Assembly: GCA_963710645.1 (NCBI GenBank)
Contig: CAVQBD010000002.1
Coordinates: forward strand, 496,001-560,000
DNA length: 64,000 nucleotides
Origin: FEB-10 sp963710645
GTDB taxonomy: Bacteria > Acidobacteriota > Thermoanaerobaculia > Thermoanaerobaculales > Sulfomarinibacteraceae
Direction of reading: 5' to 3'
Shown: piece after piece, positions 33,426 to 41,207 of the stretch
Position numbering within the stretch: the first letter of the stretch is position 1
How the letters are laid out: the number at the start of each line of letters is the position of its first letter
Made by a program: the position numbers and the translations under genes
Notes under the pieces: model-generated
Told to the model about the DNA's origin: nothing
Databases searched by the model: none
What the model saw: only the letters and a program-made list of their open reading frames with translations

Positions 33426-34163
33426 ATGCGCTCGCTTGCGACGGTCGCCGTTTTCGGATGTGTGGTGCTCTGTGTCCCCGCGGTTGGAATCAGCCAGGTG
33501 GTGGATGAGAGCTTCGACGCCTATCCGGTGGGGTCTCCACCTGGTCCACCATGGTGGAATTGGGGGTCGGATGGCGTGACCTTGGTGGATGACAGCCAAT
33601 TTCACGGACCGTCGGGGCACTCGGTTGTTTTGGCCCGCAGCGCCTTCCCGGGTGACGCCTTCGCCTTCGGGAGGGACCTCCCGGCCCAGGACGACCATGT
33701 GCTGATCGAGTACTCATTCCGAGTCACCGGGAACCCCCGCGAGATTCTCACATTCTTCGCCGTCGATGCCGACAACGACGCCGGCCCGTGGGTCACCGTC
33801 GGCTACCCCCTGCCCGGCGTCTGGGTCTACAGCGAGAGCCTGGGGTGGCTGTCGGTCCCCGTCGTCATTCTGCCGGACGGGTGGAACCGGGTGCGGCTCG
33901 ACGTCAAAGTGCCGGACAACACCTACGACATCTCGGTGTGGCGGGAGGACGATCCTGCGACGTTGCGGAGCTTGCCAGTCGTTCCGTTTCGGACTGCCGC
34001 CGGTGTTGGTCCGCTCACCAATATTCAGTTCGGCGACTTCAACGTCTCGGTCATCCCCGACGCTCACGTCGCATGGGTCGACGACGTGGTCGTGCTGCCC
34101 CTGGTCTTCGGCGACAGCTTCGAGTCTGGCGATACGGCAGAGTGGTCGTCAGCGATGCCGTAG
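33426..34163 (+). CDS. Secreted protein with C-terminal FESGD motif
   Basis: A 245-residue secreted protein. A signal peptide (MRSLATVAVFGCVVLCVPAVG) precedes a beta-sandwich-like region ('FDAYPVGSPPGPPWW', 'VVLPDGWNRVRLDVKV' style segments) similar to concanavalin/LamG-like domains in secreted hydrolases, with no catalytic motif seen. It ends FGDSFESGDTAEWSSAMP, the motif found at the C-terminus of the tetrahaem protein at 51.1 kb. GGAGG precedes ATG 33426; a GTG three bases earlier is too close to it. Confidence 0.8.
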   Translation: MRSLATVAVFGCVVLCVPAVGISQVVDESFDAYPVGSPPGPPWWNWGSDGVTLVDDSQFHGPSGHSVVLARSAFPGDAFAFGRDLPAQDDHVLIEYSFRVTGNPREILTFFAVDADNDAGPWVTVGYPLPGVWVYSESLGWLSVPVVILPDGWNRVRLDVKVPDNTYDISVWREDDPATLRSLPVVPFRTAAGVGPLTNIQFGDFNVSVIPDAHVAWVDDVVVLPLVFGDSFESGDTAEWSSAMP

Positions 34164-34211
34164 CTCGACCCCCGTTCCGAGGCAACGGTTTGAAGCGACA
34201 AACCATCGCCG

Positions 34212-34237
34212 GGGACCCCTCGTCTGGGAGGGGTCCC
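34212..34237. terminator. Bidirectional stem-loop between convergent genes
   Basis: GGGACCCCT and AGGGGTCCC form a perfect 9-bp stem with an 8-base loop between two convergent genes. There is no U-tract, so the terminator role is inferred from position. Confidence 0.5.
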
Positions 34238-34286
34238 GGCACGGCTTCCGGTGAGATGCGCTGTCCGCATCCCTGAGGGAGGCTGC

Positions 34287-34661
34287 TCAACCCTCCACGG
34301 GAGACGGCGTGTAGTAGAAGCGCTCCTCGACGATCTTGCCGTCGCGCCACCGCTGGTACGCCACCTGGTGGAATGCCAGCCGCTGACCGTAGTTGGCGTT
34401 GTGGAAGTCAAGCCACCACCGCACCATGGACACGTCGCCGTCGACCACGACATCCTTGACCTCTGCGCCGAACCACTCGGTGTTGTCGACGAAGTCCTGC
34501 TCCCGTGCCAGGTTGGTCTCGAGCCCCACGAATGGCTCATTGTCGTTTTCGACCATGATCACGTCGTCAGCGTAGAACTCGTTCATGGCGTCCATGATGC
34601 GGCCCTCGAGGATCATGCCGTTCAGAGCGTTGACCCGCTCGCGAAGAGTGTTTTCAGTCAT
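34287..34661 (-). CDS. SnoaL-like/NTF2-fold protein
   Basis: A 124-residue single-domain protein. 'RVNALNGMILEGRIMDAMNEFYADDVIMVEND' and 'RLAFHQVAYQRWRDGKIVEERFYY' are typical of the NTF2/SnoaL superfamily, which includes small cyclases, isomerases and hydrolases; the active-site residues are not specific enough to name a reaction. GGAGG with a 5-base spacer sets ATG 34661. It is divergent from the LysR gene, a common arrangement for a regulator and its target. Confidence 0.83.
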   Translation of the reverse strand: MTENTLRERVNALNGMILEGRIMDAMNEFYADDVIMVENDNEPFVGLETNLAREQDFVDNTEWFGAEVKDVVVDGDVSMVRWWLDFHNANYGQRLAFHQVAYQRWRDGKIVEERFYYTPSPVEG

Positions 34662-34735
34662 CTGTGCCTCCACTTGAATATTGAGGCCCCGGCGTGGCGC
34701 CCCTGAGGACTCTATGATGCATTGTTCCATCTATA

Positions 34736-34764
34736 TTGACAAGATACACAATTGTAGACATATT
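34736..34764 (+). promoter_or_regulatory. Candidate LysR promoter with internal palindrome
   Basis: TTGACA (34736-34741) and CATATT (34759-34764) are 17 bases apart. ACAATTGT (34748-34755), a perfect palindrome, lies in the spacer, a good place for autorepression. The predicted start of transcription (about 34771) nearly coincides with ATG 34773. Confidence 0.5.
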
Positions 34765-34772
34765 GTTTACTT

Positions 34773-35657
34773 ATGAGCAACAAACGATTTTCCGGACTGG
34801 AGACCTTCGTGGCGGTGGTAGAGGCCGGAAGCTTCGCCGGCGCGGCGCGCCGGCTCGGTCGGTCCAGGGCTCTGGTGAGCCGGGAAGTCAAACACCTCGA
34901 AGAACGTCTCGAGTCCGTCTTGCTTCACCGAACCACTCGCAGCCTGTCGCTCACCGAACCCGGCTTGGCGTTGTACGAGCGGGCGTCGGCCGCGCTCGAG
35001 GATCTCGACGAGGCCGAGGCGGCGGTTGATTCGATGAAGGGATCAGCGAGGGGACGCTTGCGGGTGAGCCTGCCCACCGCGTACGGTCGGCGGATCGCGG
35101 CGCCGGTGCTCCTCGACATGGTCGCGGAGCACCCTGGGATCGAACTCGATCTCTCCTTCACCGACCGCTACGTTGATCTGGTAGGGGAGGGAGTCGATCT
35201 TGCTCTCCGAATCGGTCGGCTGTCCGACTCGAGCCTGGTTGCCCGCCGACTCGGTGAGACCCGGACCATCGTGTGCGGCGCTCCGAGCTATCTGGAGTCT
35301 AAGGGACGCCCGACTCGCCCGGGCGACCTCACCGAGCACGAGTGCCTTCTGTACTCGCGCCAGCTTCCAGGGCCTGCTTGGCGATTTGCGGATGGAGAGT
35401 CGGTCGCGGTTCGAGGCCGAATCCGATCCGACTCCGGGGACCTGCTCCTCGATGCCGCGGTGGCGGGATTCGGGTTGGCGTTTCTGCCGGACTTCTTCCT
35501 CGCGGAGGCCCTCGATGACGGGAGTCTCGAGCTGTTGTTGGCGGAATTCGAGGCGGAACCCCTCGGTGTGTGGGCGGTCTACCCCCAGCGGCGGCACCTC
35601 AGCCTGAAGGTCCGCTTGGCGGTTGATCGGCTCGTCGCGGCGCTCGCTCAGGGTTGA
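34773..35657 (+). CDS. LysR-family transcriptional regulator
   Basis: The 294-residue protein has the N-terminal LysR helix-turn-helix ('FVAVVEAGSFAGAARRLGRSRALVSREVKHLEERL', about 12-46) and a full substrate-binding domain ('GRLRVSLPTAYGRR', 'VDLALRIGRLSDSSLVARRLGETRTIVCGAPSYL'), the layout of the AaeR/DmlR-like group. No Shine-Dalgarno sequence precedes ATG 34773. It probably controls the divergent SnoaL-like gene and itself. Confidence 0.92.
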   Translation: MSNKRFSGLETFVAVVEAGSFAGAARRLGRSRALVSREVKHLEERLESVLLHRTTRSLSLTEPGLALYERASAALEDLDEAEAAVDSMKGSARGRLRVSLPTAYGRRIAAPVLLDMVAEHPGIELDLSFTDRYVDLVGEGVDLALRIGRLSDSSLVARRLGETRTIVCGAPSYLESKGRPTRPGDLTEHECLLYSRQLPGPAWRFADGESVAVRGRIRSDSGDLLLDAAVAGFGLAFLPDFFLAEALDDGSLELLLAEFEAEPLGVWAVYPQRRHLSLKVRLAVDRLVAALAQG

Positions 35658-35901
35658 GGATCCGCCGCCGATTTCGGTCTTGATTTTCGCCGGTTTTGAA
35701 CCCACATTCTTGAGTGCACCGATAAAGCCACAGCCGGCGAAAGTCGGCGCCGGAAAGCCACGGGTCCTCGCTTCCTCCGTGATGGGCTGGCCGCTCGAAG
35801 GACCCAAAGACCGCCGGGCTGCCGAAGGCGCTGCGAGGTGGAAATCCCTCTATCTCGTAAGGCTTGACCCGGATTCTCATCCGGGGCCCAAGGGGGCAAC
35901 C

Positions 35902-36333
35902 ATGGCAAAGCTAACGAGAAAAGCGACCATTCACGCGCCGGCCGACAAGGTCTTCGACTTCCTCGAGGACAAGACCCACTTCCCGGAGTTCTGGCCGAGC
36001 ATTTTGGAGGTCTCGGACATCCGTGACCTGCCAACCGGCGGCAAGCACTTCCACTGGTCCTACAAGATGGCCGGCATCAAATTCGAGGGCGACAGCGACG
36101 AGGTCGAGGTCGTGCCCAACAAGAAGCTGGTCTCGAAGAACGAGAAGGGCATCGAGAGCACCATCACCTGGCTCATGGACGAGCACGGCGAGGACACCGA
36201 TCTGACCTTTGAGGTGGATTACAGAATCCCGGTGCCGGTGCTCGGACGCCTCGCCGAGAAGGTCGTCGTCAGAATGAACGAGAACGAAGCCGATGCCGTG
36301 ATCTCAAACATCAAGACCCAGATTGAGGCGTGA
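35902..36333 (+). CDS. SRPBCC/polyketide cyclase-like protein
   Basis: The 143-residue protein starts 'LTRKATIHAPADKVFDFLEDKTHFPEFWPSI', the typical START/Bet v1-like opening, and has the alternating beta strands and long C-terminal helix of the SRPBCC superfamily. Such proteins bind hydrophobic ligands or act in coenzyme Q and lipid handling; the ligand is unknown. AAGGGGGC precedes ATG 35902. The 244-base gap after the LysR gene carries nothing recognised. Confidence 0.83.
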   Translation: MAKLTRKATIHAPADKVFDFLEDKTHFPEFWPSILEVSDIRDLPTGGKHFHWSYKMAGIKFEGDSDEVEVVPNKKLVSKNEKGIESTITWLMDEHGEDTDLTFEVDYRIPVPVLGRLAEKVVVRMNENEADAVISNIKTQIEA

Positions 36334-36792
36334 GCCGAATATTCGCAGGTCACATGCAAGAGCGATCTTCACGCGACCGAACGCGAGATCTCACACACCA
36401 TCTCCGCCCAGGTGCCGGGATCGACCGATAGCCAGCCGATCGGTCCGACCCCGGCACTCTTCTCTCCTTTTCCGGCTCTATGAAAGACATCGCGAGGCAG
36501 GTTGGCCACACCCAACTCGCCAGCTCTCTGCGATCTCGGCCGAGGGGCGGCTCCCGGACGAAGGAACCTGGGAATCGGAACTCGGGGTTCGGGAATCGGG
36601 CATCGAAGCGCGCTGGTGACTCCTTTGTCCGAGTCCCGAGTCCCGAGTCCCGTACGCATTTCAACGGGCCACACTGCGACTGCCCACAGCTCCCGGCGTA
36701 CGACCTGCGGAATTTCCACGAAACATGACGCACGTCTGACCGTATCCCAGTGAGGTGCCGAAAACCTCAAATCAACCATAAGGAGAGGCTCA
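36334..36792. other. Intergenic gap with inverted heptamer blocks
   Basis: This 459-base region lacks a credible gene. The only structure seen is the pair of heptamer blocks at 36571-36650. AAGGAGAGG at the right end is the ribosome binding site of the next gene. Confidence 0.6.
36571..36650. repeat. Opposed heptamer blocks
   Basis: 36571-36605 reads GGAATCG, GAACTCG, GGGTTCG, GGAATCG, GGCATCG. 36630-36650 reads CGAGTCC three times, the complement of GGACTCG. The two blocks are thus inverted copies of one unit type around a 24-base centre. Confidence 0.8.
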
Positions 36793-37383
36793 ATGAAACC
36801 AGTCATCGTCACGAGCCTGTTGGTGCTGGCCATGGTCGCGCCGTCGGCGGTTACAGCAGACGAAGCCACGGCGCCCCAAGGAAAGCCCGCCCTCATCGTC
36901 ATGGACGTCCAAAACGCCTACATGCCACACATGGATGAAGAGGACACCAAGATCGCCATCCGGATGATCAATGCCACCATCGCGCTTTTCCGCAAGGCGG
37001 GCTTGCCGGTGATCCGGGTCTACCACACCGATCCCGAGCGCGGACCGGAGCCGGGTACCGAAGGCTTTCAGTTTCCCGACACCATCAACATCAATGACGA
37101 CGACCCCATGGTGGTCAAGTCAAAGCCCAGCGCCTTCAACGGCACCGACCTCGACCAAGTGCTCCGCGAAAACGGCTGCGACACCGTTTTTCTGTGTGGT
37201 CTGAGTGCGGTGGGCTGCGTCCTGGCCACCTACTGGGATGCCGACGGCCATGACTACCGCACCTTCATGGTCAGAAACGGCCTCATCAGCCACGACGCCG
37301 ATCTCACCGCCAACGTTGAGGAGATGACTGGCGCGGTGGGCTACGGCGCCATCGACTACATGTTGCTCAACGCACCAAAATAG
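36793..37383 (+). CDS. Exported isochorismatase-family cysteine hydrolase
   Basis: A 196-residue protein. The catalytic triad of the family is complete: D38 ('LIVMDVQNAY'), K109 ('VVKSKPSAF') and C142 ('GLSAVGCVLAT'). The family hydrolyses amides such as nicotinamide or N-carbamoyl compounds. Unusually, a signal peptide (MKPVIVTSLLVLAMVAPSAVTA) precedes the domain, so it should act in the periplasm. AAGGAGAGG sets ATG 36793 and makes the signal-peptide start secure. Confidence 0.88.
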   Translation: MKPVIVTSLLVLAMVAPSAVTADEATAPQGKPALIVMDVQNAYMPHMDEEDTKIAIRMINATIALFRKAGLPVIRVYHTDPERGPEPGTEGFQFPDTININDDDPMVVKSKPSAFNGTDLDQVLRENGCDTVFLCGLSAVGCVLATYWDADGHDYRTFMVRNGLISHDADLTANVEEMTGAVGYGAIDYMLLNAPK

Positions 37384-37446
37384 GGCGGGCGTTCGATCTG
37401 TCTCGAGTTGGATACGGCTGAAGACGGATCTTCCTCAGCCGCCGCC

Positions 37447-37620
37447 CTACCACCAGCAGATGGTCATTTCGGCGGCGAAGCTCGCCTCCACCACTCCCGG
37501 CCAGTCCAATGGCCCGTCGAACAGTGAGATGGGCGTGCCCTCGTCATCGGCAACAGCCTCCATTAGCTCGTGCGCGGTCTCGTCAGGCTCTGTCCTCTGA
37601 CTCTGCGGTACGGTCATCAT
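37447..37620 (-). CDS. 57-residue acidic peptide ending ICWW
   Basis: GGAGGGG with a 7-base spacer precedes two adjacent ATG codons (37618-37620 is the first). The peptide is acidic, runs 'ELMEAVADDEGTPISLFDG' in the middle and ends MTICWW. No family recognised. The length and Trp/Cys-rich end resemble a peptide precursor, but no maturation enzyme is adjacent. It converges on the isochorismatase-like gene, with a bulged GC-rich hairpin (37416-37440) between. Confidence 0.5.
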   Translation of the reverse strand: MMTVPQSQRTEPDETAHELMEAVADDEGTPISLFDGPLDWPGVVEASFAAEMTICWW

Positions 37621-37902
37621 GGTCTTTCCCCTCCGATCCCGAAGATGGGACGACGATGCCGGCATCCCTCTTTGCGGCCGCGAGCCCATCTGCGCCCACC
37701 CGCGAAAAACGTCATGCGTTCACGGTGCGCCGGTTGTTCGGGGCCGCTGTGTTCTAAGAGGATCTTAACCATTCATGTACATTTTCTCAATAGCTCAAGT
37801 ATTAATCGAACGCCGAACAGATGGAACAACGCTCCGTCCGGGCGGAGCCTTCCGTTGTTGTGTTGCCGCCCGCCCGAGGGTTGGCGGGACGCGCGGATGT
37901 GA

Positions 37903-38187
37903 TCAGAGCTGGGACTTGAAGTAGTTGATGGACTGTCTGAGCGTCTTCCAGATGTGCTCGGCCTCGCCTTCGACCTTGTCCCAGGACTCGTCACCCGAGG
38001 CCTTGAGCTCGGCCAGTTTCTTGAGGGCTGCGTCGCTTCCCTCTCGGGCCTTCGCGAGATAGGGCTGGAGTTTTTCCCGCGCGGGGGCGGTGGCCTCGGC
38101 CACCTTGGCCTCGAGTTCGTCGATGTCGTCGTTCCACTCATCGAGCTGTCGCTTCAACATTTCGACGTATTCTTCTCTGCTTGCCAT
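37903..38187 (-). CDS. Small coiled-coil protein
   Basis: The 94-residue all-helical protein has 'YVEMLKRQLDEWNDDIDELEAKVAEATAPAREKLQPYL' with heptad spacing and 'AALKKLAELKASGDESWDKVEGEAEHIWKTLRQSI', like the small stress-related coiled-coil proteins found beside CsbD- or sll1863-type genes. Function not known. AAAGGAG precedes ATG 38187; an upstream extension to 38241 is less likely. Confidence 0.7.
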   Translation of the reverse strand: MASREEYVEMLKRQLDEWNDDIDELEAKVAEATAPAREKLQPYLAKAREGSDAALKKLAELKASGDESWDKVEGEAEHIWKTLRQSINYFKSQL

Positions 38188-38347
38188 GGCGGGGCTCCTT
38201 TCTCTGGTGCCCGACACCGCCATCGAGGGGATGCGGGACAACCGTCGCCTTGTTGGTGAGCCGTAAGAATAGCAGTCTGTGCTCCGATGTGCGAATCGCG
38301 AGGAGGGTCAGTCGTTCAGCCAGCCTGGGATCGCTGACTTCCTTCGA

Positions 38348-39076
38348 TCACTCACCCGAGTTTCCAGATGCCAGCGGACCCCGATTCAATTCGTCTCGAT
38401 GCAGACGCCACTGCGGCATAAACCGATCCAGGAACGCGCGGAATCGACCGTTGTGGCGATGCTCCAACAGGTGGACCATCTCGTGCACGACGATGTATTC
38501 CAGACATGAGGCGGGCCTCTTCGCCAGTTCCAGGTTCAGCCAGATGCGTCGGGCTTCGACATTGCAGCTTCCCCATCGCGTCCTCATCCGCTTGATCCGC
38601 CATTCCGCCACACTCACTCCGATCTCCGGCTCCCATTTGGCGATCAGTGGAGGTATCTGCTCTCGCAGTCGCTGGCGATACCAGCCTTGGATCACTGCTT
38701 CGCGTGTGTCCTTGTCGCTTCCCGGGGGAACCCGCAACTCCAGCGTTGTGCTGTTCGGCAATGCCACTTCCGGTGGACCATCATGCTCGATGACATCAAG
38801 GATATAGCTTTGACCGAAGAACCAGTGGCTCTCGCCCGTGATCATCTCGAGCTGCGACGGCTGGTCTTGCCCCCGAACGCTTTTCTGCTGCCTGCGAATC
38901 CAGCCGAGGCGCGAATCGATGGCCCGCCGGACGGCCGATTCACTGAGCCGCAGCGGTGCGGTCACCCGTACTCTGCCGTCGGGTGGATACACCCTGAAGT
39001 AGATGTGTTTGATCTTCTTCCGGACGACCTCCACCGGGACGCCTCGAATTTCGATCTGGTGCCGTGTAATCCGCAT
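38348..39076 (-). CDS. YgjP/DUF45-type metallopeptidase
   Basis: The 242-residue protein ends in a zinc-binding HEMVH motif in 'YIVVHEMVHLLEHRHNGRF', with the conserved 'RMRTRWGSCN' segment that marks the YgjP-like (SprT-related) family. The N-terminal half matches its beta domain. Proteins of this family often occur with type I restriction genes, but none is present here. It is probably a soluble cytoplasmic protease; the target is unknown. Confidence 0.85.
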   Translation of the reverse strand: MRITRHQIEIRGVPVEVVRKKIKHIYFRVYPPDGRVRVTAPLRLSESAVRRAIDSRLGWIRRQQKSVRGQDQPSQLEMITGESHWFFGQSYILDVIEHDGPPEVALPNSTTLELRVPPGSDKDTREAVIQGWYRQRLREQIPPLIAKWEPEIGVSVAEWRIKRMRTRWGSCNVEARRIWLNLELAKRPASCLEYIVVHEMVHLLEHRHNGRFRAFLDRFMPQWRLHRDELNRGPLASGNSGE

Positions 39077-39256
39077 CGGTCACATTCTAGTCCGGACTTT
39101 TCGCGAGGTTTGAGACGAAGGTGATGAGGCAGGGACCCGACCTCCGAGCATGGGTGGGCCGACGTTCGGTAGTTGCTGAGGGCGCCCGGCGTCATCGACG
39201 GGTGCTAAGGTAGTTCAAGTCAGCGGGGTTACAACCGAGCGAAGGGTGACGCGAAG

Positions 39257-41125
39257 ATGCGGTGTGGAGCCTGGTCCATGGGTTGCGGCACGGCCCGGAG
39301 AACTGGGGCTGGATGGCTCCGTCCGGTGGCCGTCGTGGTTTCGGTGATGCTCCTGCTCGGTGGTGCCGGGTCGACGTGGGCCTCGGTGGATTGTCTGGAG
39401 TTTGTCGCCTATGTCAACCCTGGCGACAGCTTGACCTTGGAGGCGGGCGACGAGGTGTGGATAGACCTCCTCGGCTCCATCGATGAGGTTCAGCGATTGG
39501 CGATCACTGGAGATGCCGGCGCGCACTTCGAGCTGTGGACCCTTGATTCTCCGAACGATGTGTGTCTCGAAAAGGATCGGGTCATCGATGCGGGCGAGGC
39601 CGGCCAGACGCCCCATGTGGTGACCTGGACCAACCCTTGGTACTACGGCTCTGGTCTGCTCATCGCGCCGCCCGAGGGTGGCGGGCCGGTGACCGTCAGC
39701 CTGAGCCTGGAGGAGGTGGCGGCCCCGCCCGAGGAGAACGTGCTCGTGGTGCCGGCCGTCGCGCACATCACTGGGGTCGGTGGAGAGCTCTTCCAAACGG
39801 ATCTCGTGGTGTACAACGAGGTCCCGCTGGAGGTGGAAGCGGAGCTCGTTCTGATGCCGACGGTGGGCGGGCAGCAGTCGAGCCGGACACTCACCATCGG
39901 GCCAAACGAAATCAAGGAGCTGGACGATGTGGTGGGCACGGTGTTCGGGCTCGTGGAAACCACGGGTGCGCTGCGAATCCAGGTCGCCAGCCACCGACGC
40001 GTGAGGGCGGTATCGCGAACCTACGCCAACTCTGAGGACGGCACCTACGGACAGTTCATCCCTGCGCTGGAGTGGATTTTTGCGGCAGGCCGTGGGTCCA
40101 CCGGTGCCGTACGTCAGCTTCTCCACCTGGCGAAGTCCGAGGACTCTCGTTCCAACGTAGGGTTTGTCGAGGTGCTCGGCATCGAGGCGGTGCTGGATCT
40201 TCAATTGACCGACGGCACGGGAACGGTCTTGGGCAGCGGCCACGTAACCGTGCCGCCGTCGAGCCATCGCCAGATCAACGACATCTTCGATTTCCTCGGC
40301 GCCGAGGCCAGCGACAACGCCTGGCTACAAGTTGAGGTGCTGACCCAGGCGCGGGTGTTCTCGTACGCGTCGGTCGTGGACAACGGGACCTCCGACCCGG
40401 TGTTCATCCGGGGGCTGGTGGACGATTGGGAGCGCGGCATCTCCGATGCCCGAAAAGAGCTGCTGGTGCCCGCTGCCGCGGCCACTCACGGCGCCCATGG
40501 CACCCGTTGGCGCACTGATCTTCGGGTGTTTCCGGTGGACGAGACCACCGATTCGGTGACGGTCAGCTTTTTCCCGCGGGACGGTGCTCCGCCGGTATCC
40601 GAGACTTTCGACTTCCACGGCAAGGCACCACTGGCCATCGACGATGTGGTCACGAGCCTCGGGGCGTCGGGGAACGGTCATCTGTGGCTGCACTGCTTGA
40701 GGGGCGAGCTGTTGGCCACCAGCCGGACCTACACTCTCGGCGAAGGCGGGACCTACGGTCAGTTCATCCCGGCGGCCTGGGTGCTGGACGACCCGACCCA
40801 CGGGCTCGTTCTCGGACTTCGGGGTACCGACGACTTTCGCACCAACATCGGGCTGCTCAATACCAGGGACCGTTTGGTGGATGTGGAACTCCGCCTGGTG
40901 TCGGCGGCAAACGAGGAGCTCGGCCGTCGGACCTACACGCTGCCGCCAGACCAACGGCTGCAGATCAACAATGTCTTCGAGGCCCTGCAGGTTTCCGGCT
41001 GTGAGGTCTGCCGGCTGGAGTACGAGGTCGAGGACGGTCTCCGGGACGTGTACATCCACGGTTCGGTGATCGATAACCGCTCCGGCGACTCGGTCTTACT
41101 CCCGGCATTTATGGCCCACTACTAA
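39257..41125 (+). CDS. Large secreted protein with duplicated beta-domain pair
   Basis: A 622-residue protein. After the signal peptide (hydrophobic core about residues 23-40) an A-B-A'-B' layout is visible. A begins 'VVPAVAHITGVGGELFQTDLVV' and ends 'TYGQFIPALE'; A' begins 'LLVPAAAATHGAHGTRWRTDLRV' and ends 'TYGQFIPAAW'. B ('SRSNVGFVEV') and B' ('FRTNIGLLNT') each have 'Q.N..F..L' and 'S..DN..SD'. Such domains occur in outer-surface proteins of Acidobacteriota; function is unknown. GAAGGG precedes ATG 39257. Confidence 0.78.
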   Translation: MRCGAWSMGCGTARRTGAGWLRPVAVVVSVMLLLGGAGSTWASVDCLEFVAYVNPGDSLTLEAGDEVWIDLLGSIDEVQRLAITGDAGAHFELWTLDSPNDVCLEKDRVIDAGEAGQTPHVVTWTNPWYYGSGLLIAPPEGGGPVTVSLSLEEVAAPPEENVLVVPAVAHITGVGGELFQTDLVVYNEVPLEVEAELVLMPTVGGQQSSRTLTIGPNEIKELDDVVGTVFGLVETTGALRIQVASHRRVRAVSRTYANSEDGTYGQFIPALEWIFAAGRGSTGAVRQLLHLAKSEDSRSNVGFVEVLGIEAVLDLQLTDGTGTVLGSGHVTVPPSSHRQINDIFDFLGAEASDNAWLQVEVLTQARVFSYASVVDNGTSDPVFIRGLVDDWERGISDARKELLVPAAAATHGAHGTRWRTDLRVFPVDETTDSVTVSFFPRDGAPPVSETFDFHGKAPLAIDDVVTSLGASGNGHLWLHCLRGELLATSRTYTLGEGGTYGQFIPAAWVLDDPTHGLVLGLRGTDDFRTNIGLLNTRDRLVDVELRLVSAANEELGRRTYTLPPDQRLQINNVFEALQVSGCEVCRLEYEVEDGLRDVYIHGSVIDNRSGDSVLLPAFMAHY

Positions 41126-41207
41126 CCAACCCTTCGCTGGCGTCACCGGGGTGATAGGGGAGGAGTAGGCCCGGTCGTATACTAAAATCCGGCACCGGGG
41201 AGAGGTC

